This document shows, in pieces, positions 61,158 to 64,000 of a stretch of 64,000 nt of DNA (position 1 is its first letter; every line of letters begins with the position of its first letter). Origin of the DNA: Prosthecobacter dejongeii (lineage in GTDB: Bacteria; Verrucomicrobiota; Verrucomicrobiia; Verrucomicrobiales; Verrucomicrobiaceae); contig NZ_JACHIF010000010.1 of assembly GCF_014203045.1 (NCBI RefSeq), forward strand, positions 124,001 through 188,000. The letters are read 5' to 3'. The position numbers and the translations under genes were made by a program. Below the pieces are notes generated by a model, which ran no database searches, was not told the origin of the DNA, and was given only the letters and a program-made list of their open reading frames with translations.

Positions 61158-61769
61158 ATGTCTATGTTGCCTGGCATCCAGCTACGAACAGCGCGTGAAA
61201 AACGTGGGCTGACGCTGCTGGATGTTGCCCACGAAACGCGTATCCCCGCCCAACGTCTTCGGTGGTTAGAGCAGGATAATTGGGCCGCTTTCGGTAGCCT
61301 GACTTACGCCCGCAGCTTTTTAAAAATCTACGGCCAGTTCCTCGACATTGATGTGGAGGAGGTCTTGGAAGAACTTCCCACTTCCAAACTCGGTGGTCCA
61401 GGGGACTACCGCTACCTCACCGAAAACCACGGCCCCTGGGTGGTAAAAGATCGCCGCTTACAGCGTCTATTGAACGCACAAGAACGCAAAAAAGCCTCTC
61501 GTTCGCCCCTCGTGGCAGGGCTGGTCATTTTCGCCTTGGTATTCGTGGGAACAGGGCTGTGGGGTCATCATGTCTCCCAAGAGGCACTGAAGGCAGGTGC
61601 TAAGCAGGCCCCCACGGTTCCCCTCGCCCACGAAACGCCTCAGATGGAAATACTTTCCATGAAAGGTACTTCCCGCAGTGACTTGACTTCAGATTCCATG
61701 CGTACCCGTCCAGTCATCTCGCAACCAGCACCCGCATTCGACACTGGATTGCCGGCGGGATTGCAGTAG
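61158..61769 (+). CDS. RodZ-like HTH membrane protein
   Basis: 203 residues. Residues 5-70 are a RodZ-type XRE domain (L-R-T-A-R-E-K-R-G-L-T-L-L-D-V-A, then I-P-A-Q-R-L-R-W-L-E, and Y-A-R-S-F-L-K-I-Y). One transmembrane helix lies near 115-135, followed by a short periplasmic tail. RodZ supports rod shape via MreB. The LexA-type box suggests linking cell shape or division to DNA damage, but this is inference. Confidence 0.75.
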   Translation: MSMLPGIQLRTAREKRGLTLLDVAHETRIPAQRLRWLEQDNWAAFGSLTYARSFLKIYGQFLDIDVEEVLEELPTSKLGGPGDYRYLTENHGPWVVKDRRLQRLLNAQERKKASRSPLVAGLVIFALVFVGTGLWGHHVSQEALKAGAKQAPTVPLAHETPQMEILSMKGTSRSDLTSDSMRTRPVISQPAPAFDTGLPAGLQ

Positions 61770-61777
61770 GCTGTGGC

Positions 61778-62209
61778 ATGTCAGAAGTTTATGTCTCCAA
61801 ACGCTGGTGGGTCTCTCCCCTGCTGTTTACTGCCACCCTCATCACGGCAACGGTCATTGTTTGTAAGGTCAGTGACACAGCCCGCGAGGTTCTAGCCAAA
61901 GCGGTCATGATGGTAGCGGGGGCACTCGCGACGCCTTTCATTTTAGAAAGCTCCATCGCCATCGTGGGCTTGGTTGTCGTCGTGGCCATCAATCAATGGC
62001 GGCTCCAAAAGGAAGGCGATGGCTGGGTTTATTTAGCGAAGACAGAACCTGACGCCGCACTCGATTTTAAAGCGCGTTTGGCCATCGCCGAAGGTTATCT
62101 GGAGTTGGGGCTGGCAAAGGAAGCACTGGACCATCTGAACATGCTGAGTGCTGAGGAGCAAAAAAATCCACAGGTGAAGGCCGTGCGCCAGCGCGCTGAA
62201 AAGCTGTAA
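61778..62209 (+). CDS. Membrane protein with TPR-like C-terminus
   Basis: 143 residues. Two hydrophobic segments (about 12-30 and 45-72) are followed by a cytoplasmic TPR-like pair (Y-L-E-L-G-L-A-K-E-A-L-D-H-L). It starts eight bases after the RodZ-like stop and is probably its partner. No family recognised. Confidence 0.6.
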   Translation: MSEVYVSKRWWVSPLLFTATLITATVIVCKVSDTAREVLAKAVMMVAGALATPFILESSIAIVGLVVVVAINQWRLQKEGDGWVYLAKTEPDAALDFKARLAIAEGYLELGLAKEALDHLNMLSAEEQKNPQVKAVRQRAEKL

Positions 62210-62228
62210 GCCCCCGCATACCGCCGCA

Positions 62229-63089
62229 TCACTCAAACACCACGGTCTTATTCTGGTAAACCAGCACCTGGTCACGCACGTGCCACCAGAGGGCCTTAGC
62301 GAGCACGTTTTTTTCCAGGTCCCGACCTAGTCGTACCAGATCCTGGACGCTGTCCTCATGGCTCACCCGCATCACGTCTTGATGCACGATGGGACCTTCA
62401 TCCAGATCTGCTGTCACGTAGTGACTGGTGGCTCCGATGATTTTCACGCCACGGGCATGGGCTTGGTGGTAGGGCTTGGCCCCCACAAAAGCGGGTAAGA
62501 AACTGTGGTGGATATTGAGGATTTGATTCGGGAAGGCGGCGATCATCGCCGGACTGATGATCTGCATGTAGCGGGCCAGCACCACGGTATCCACACGCTC
62601 CTTTTTCAGCAGTTCGATCTGGGCGGCCTCTTGCTCTTGCTTATTTTCCTTCGTGATGGGGAAATGATAAAAGGGGATGCCGAAACGATCTGCCGCCGAG
62701 CGCAGGGTATCGTGATTGCCCACAATCAAAGGAATCTCGACGGGCAAGTCGCCGGACTCATGCCGAGCCAGCAGATCATAAAGACAGTGACTCTCCTTGG
62801 TGACAAACAAGGCCACGCGCTTTTTCTGACTGGCGAAGTGCAGGCGGAGCTGCATGTCATGACGACGAGCCAGGGGCTGGAGCCGGGGGGCGATCTCCTC
62901 CTTCTCAAGGGTGAAGTTTTCCAAGCTCCATTCCAGCCGCATGAAAAAAGCGTCCAGGGTGGGGTCAATGTGTTGCTGCAGGTCTATGATATTCCCCCGG
63001 TGCGCAAAGATGAAGCCAGTGACATCATGCACCAACCCGGGACGGTCTGGGCAATGAATGAGGAGAGTAGCGGTGTCTGCGGCAGCCAT
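62229..63089 (-). CDS. purU: Formyltetrahydrofolate deformylase
   Basis: From the ATG at 63089 (M-A-A-A-D-T-A) this protein has 286 residues. An ACT-like domain (C-P-D-R-P-G-L-V-H-D-V) covers about 1-85. The formyltransferase fold then shows N-I-H-H-S-F-L-P near 218 and the T-x-H-Y-V-T segment near 245. It hydrolyses 10-formyl-THF to formate and THF, feeding purine synthesis. Confidence 0.92.
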   Translation of the reverse strand: MAAADTATLLIHCPDRPGLVHDVTGFIFAHRGNIIDLQQHIDPTLDAFFMRLEWSLENFTLEKEEIAPRLQPLARRHDMQLRLHFASQKKRVALFVTKESHCLYDLLARHESGDLPVEIPLIVGNHDTLRSAADRFGIPFYHFPITKENKQEQEAAQIELLKKERVDTVVLARYMQIISPAMIAAFPNQILNIHHSFLPAFVGAKPYHQAHARGVKIIGATSHYVTADLDEGPIVHQDVMRVSHEDSVQDLVRLGRDLEKNVLAKALWWHVRDQVLVYQNKTVVFE

Positions 63090-63200
63090 GAGGTGGGGAA
63101 ACTCACGCATCCCCCCCTTGTCCGCAAAGATTTATGCGTTGTTTTCCTCTCTGGGCTTTGCGTCGGCCCCGGTTTGCGTGAAAATCAGCCCTTCATCCTC

Positions 63201-63728
63201 ATGCAGCCGACCGATCTCCCCGCCCCCCTTCCCCGCACCATCATCGTTATGGGAGTTAGTGGCTGTGGCAAAACCCTCATCGGCACCCTGTTGGCCGAGC
63301 GCTTAGGCGGCATCTGTGAAGATGCAGATGACTTTCACTCGCTGGCGAATAAGGACAAAATGCGCGCCGGCATCCCGCTGACGGATGAAGATCGCTGGCC
63401 CTGGTATGCGGCCCTGCGCGCCCGCATCGAAGAAATGCGCGGCCAGACCGCCGTTTATGTGCTGGCCTGCTCTGCCCTGAAAAACATCTATCGGGAAAAA
63501 CTGCGGAAGGGCGATGCTGAGGAAGACTTCATCTTCATTCATTTAAAAGGTTCGAAAGAGGTGATCTTTTCCCGCATGGCCAAACGCCAAGGCCACTACA
63601 TGCCCGTCAGCCTGCTAGACAGTCAGTTTGCGATCTTGGAAGAATCCCCAGATCTCTGGACGGTGTCTCTGGAGCAGTCGCCTGAAAGCATCCTGGCGGA
63701 AATCCTTCAGCGCCTGGGTCACGCTTGA
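63201..63728 (+). CDS. Gluconokinase
   Basis: From the ATG at 63201 this protein has 175 residues. P-loop V-S-G-C-G-K-T near 18, D-A-D-D-F-H near 37, P-L-T-D-E-D-R-W-P-W near 55, and C-S-A-L-K near 90. It phosphorylates D-gluconate to 6-phosphogluconate. The long upstream open frame (from 62505) overlaps purU on the other strand and is rejected. Confidence 0.88.
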   Translation: MQPTDLPAPLPRTIIVMGVSGCGKTLIGTLLAERLGGICEDADDFHSLANKDKMRAGIPLTDEDRWPWYAALRARIEEMRGQTAVYVLACSALKNIYREKLRKGDAEEDFIFIHLKGSKEVIFSRMAKRQGHYMPVSLLDSQFAILEESPDLWTVSLEQSPESILAEILQRLGHA

Positions 63729-63738
63729 TTTTTCCAGT

Positions 63739-64000
63739 ATGAATTTCTCCCGGCGCTGGCATCAGAGTCTCGCAGCGCGTTACGGCGTGGTGATGGTGGT
63801 CTTCGTTGCCATGGGGTCCTTGCTCCTAGTGGCCTGGCTGCGCTATCAGCAGCAGGAGGAAATGCAGCGGCTCTTTGTCACGGTGGCGCAAAATGACGTG
63901 GACTTTGTCATGCGACTGAATCTCCCGCGCAGTCCGAAGTTGGCCGATGATCTGAGCCAACTCCTGCGCATGAACATCCACTTTCGCAACCGTCTGGGCC
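63739..64000 (+). CDS. Start of membrane protein, possibly sensor kinase (partial)
   Basis: Begins 11 bases after the gluconokinase stop. The first 87 residues hold one transmembrane segment (about 15-36) followed by a periplasmic-looking region (Q-Q-Q-E-E-M-Q-R-L-F). It continues past the window end. A sensor histidine kinase or similar receptor is possible, but no signalling domain is yet visible. Confidence 0.45.
   Translation, partial: MNFSRRWHQSLAARYGVVMVVFVAMGSLLLVAWLRYQQQEEMQRLFVTVAQNDVDFVMRLNLPRSPKLADDLSQLLRMNIHFRNRLG

Noticed and set aside
62505..63200. Upstream extension of the gluconokinase frame
   Set aside because: It runs antisense through purU; the kinase domain starts after the ATG at 63201.

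Overview
The window looks like a chromosome segment of a Verrucomicrobiota bacterium, probably Verrucomicrobiaceae and related to Prosthecobacter, Verrucomicrobium or Akkermansia. The evidence is a pilus locus at 42.6-49.6 kb whose order and protein types match, from memory, the Akkermansia Amuc_1098-Amuc_1102 cluster; three perfect copies of TGTTC-N4-GAACA, the LexA operator reported for Verrucomicrobia; and a gene content common in PVC bacteria (secreted sulfatase, PhoD-like phosphatase, NHL propellers, a cytochrome c lipoprotein, FHA and AIPR proteins).

Region 1 (1 to about 14.56 kb) is the right-hand part of an integrated mobile element, with nearly every gene on the minus strand. From its right border it carries a tyrosine integrase, a small OB-like or unknown protein, an AlpA/excisionase-like HTH protein coupled to a ParB-HTH-like protein, an HUH rolling-circle Rep, a non-coding block with strong stem-loops, an FHA membrane protein and several small unknown genes. 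A DNA-processing module follows: an Fe-S RecB/Cas4-type nuclease, a WGR-ATP-dependent DNA ligase, an element-borne sliding clamp with an extra C-terminal tail, and a DUF932 protein. Genes in this module are separated by terminator-like hairpins placed just upstream of the next start codon. The element ends at 14.56-14.62 kb in the 3' part of a tRNA-Leu(CAA) gene. The intact tRNA should lie at the other end, left of the window.

Region 2 (14.6-23.0 kb) holds a secreted protein, an XRE and an RHH-like regulator sharing a C-terminal motif, an SGNH esterase, a Y-family DNA polymerase divergent from a Ski2-like helicase, and an AIPR-family defence protein. Two of the three LexA-type boxes are here, before the RHH gene and before the polymerase.

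Region 3 (23.0-42.4 kb) is housekeeping chromosome: infC with an AUU start, a HAD phosphatase, birA, SGNH hydrolases, a REP-associated transposase with two REP-type repeat units, ileS, a double HMA protein, a large secreted protein, a methyltransferase, a glutaredoxin, an MBOAT/SGNH acetylation pair, purD, and a tightly overlapped coaE-rho-rnd operon.

Region 4 (42.5-49.7 kb) is a pilMNOPQ-type operon with pilM and pilN fused, plus the Amuc_1102-like small secreted protein. Region 5 (49.8-64 kb) contains the sulfatase, a PhoD-like phosphatase, a beta-hydroxyacid dehydrogenase, a class III aminotransferase, a cytochrome c lipoprotein, a methyltransferase, two tandem NHL propellers, rnhC, an HU-type protein, a RodZ-like HTH membrane protein behind a third LexA-type box, purU, a gluconokinase and the start of a membrane protein that runs off the end.
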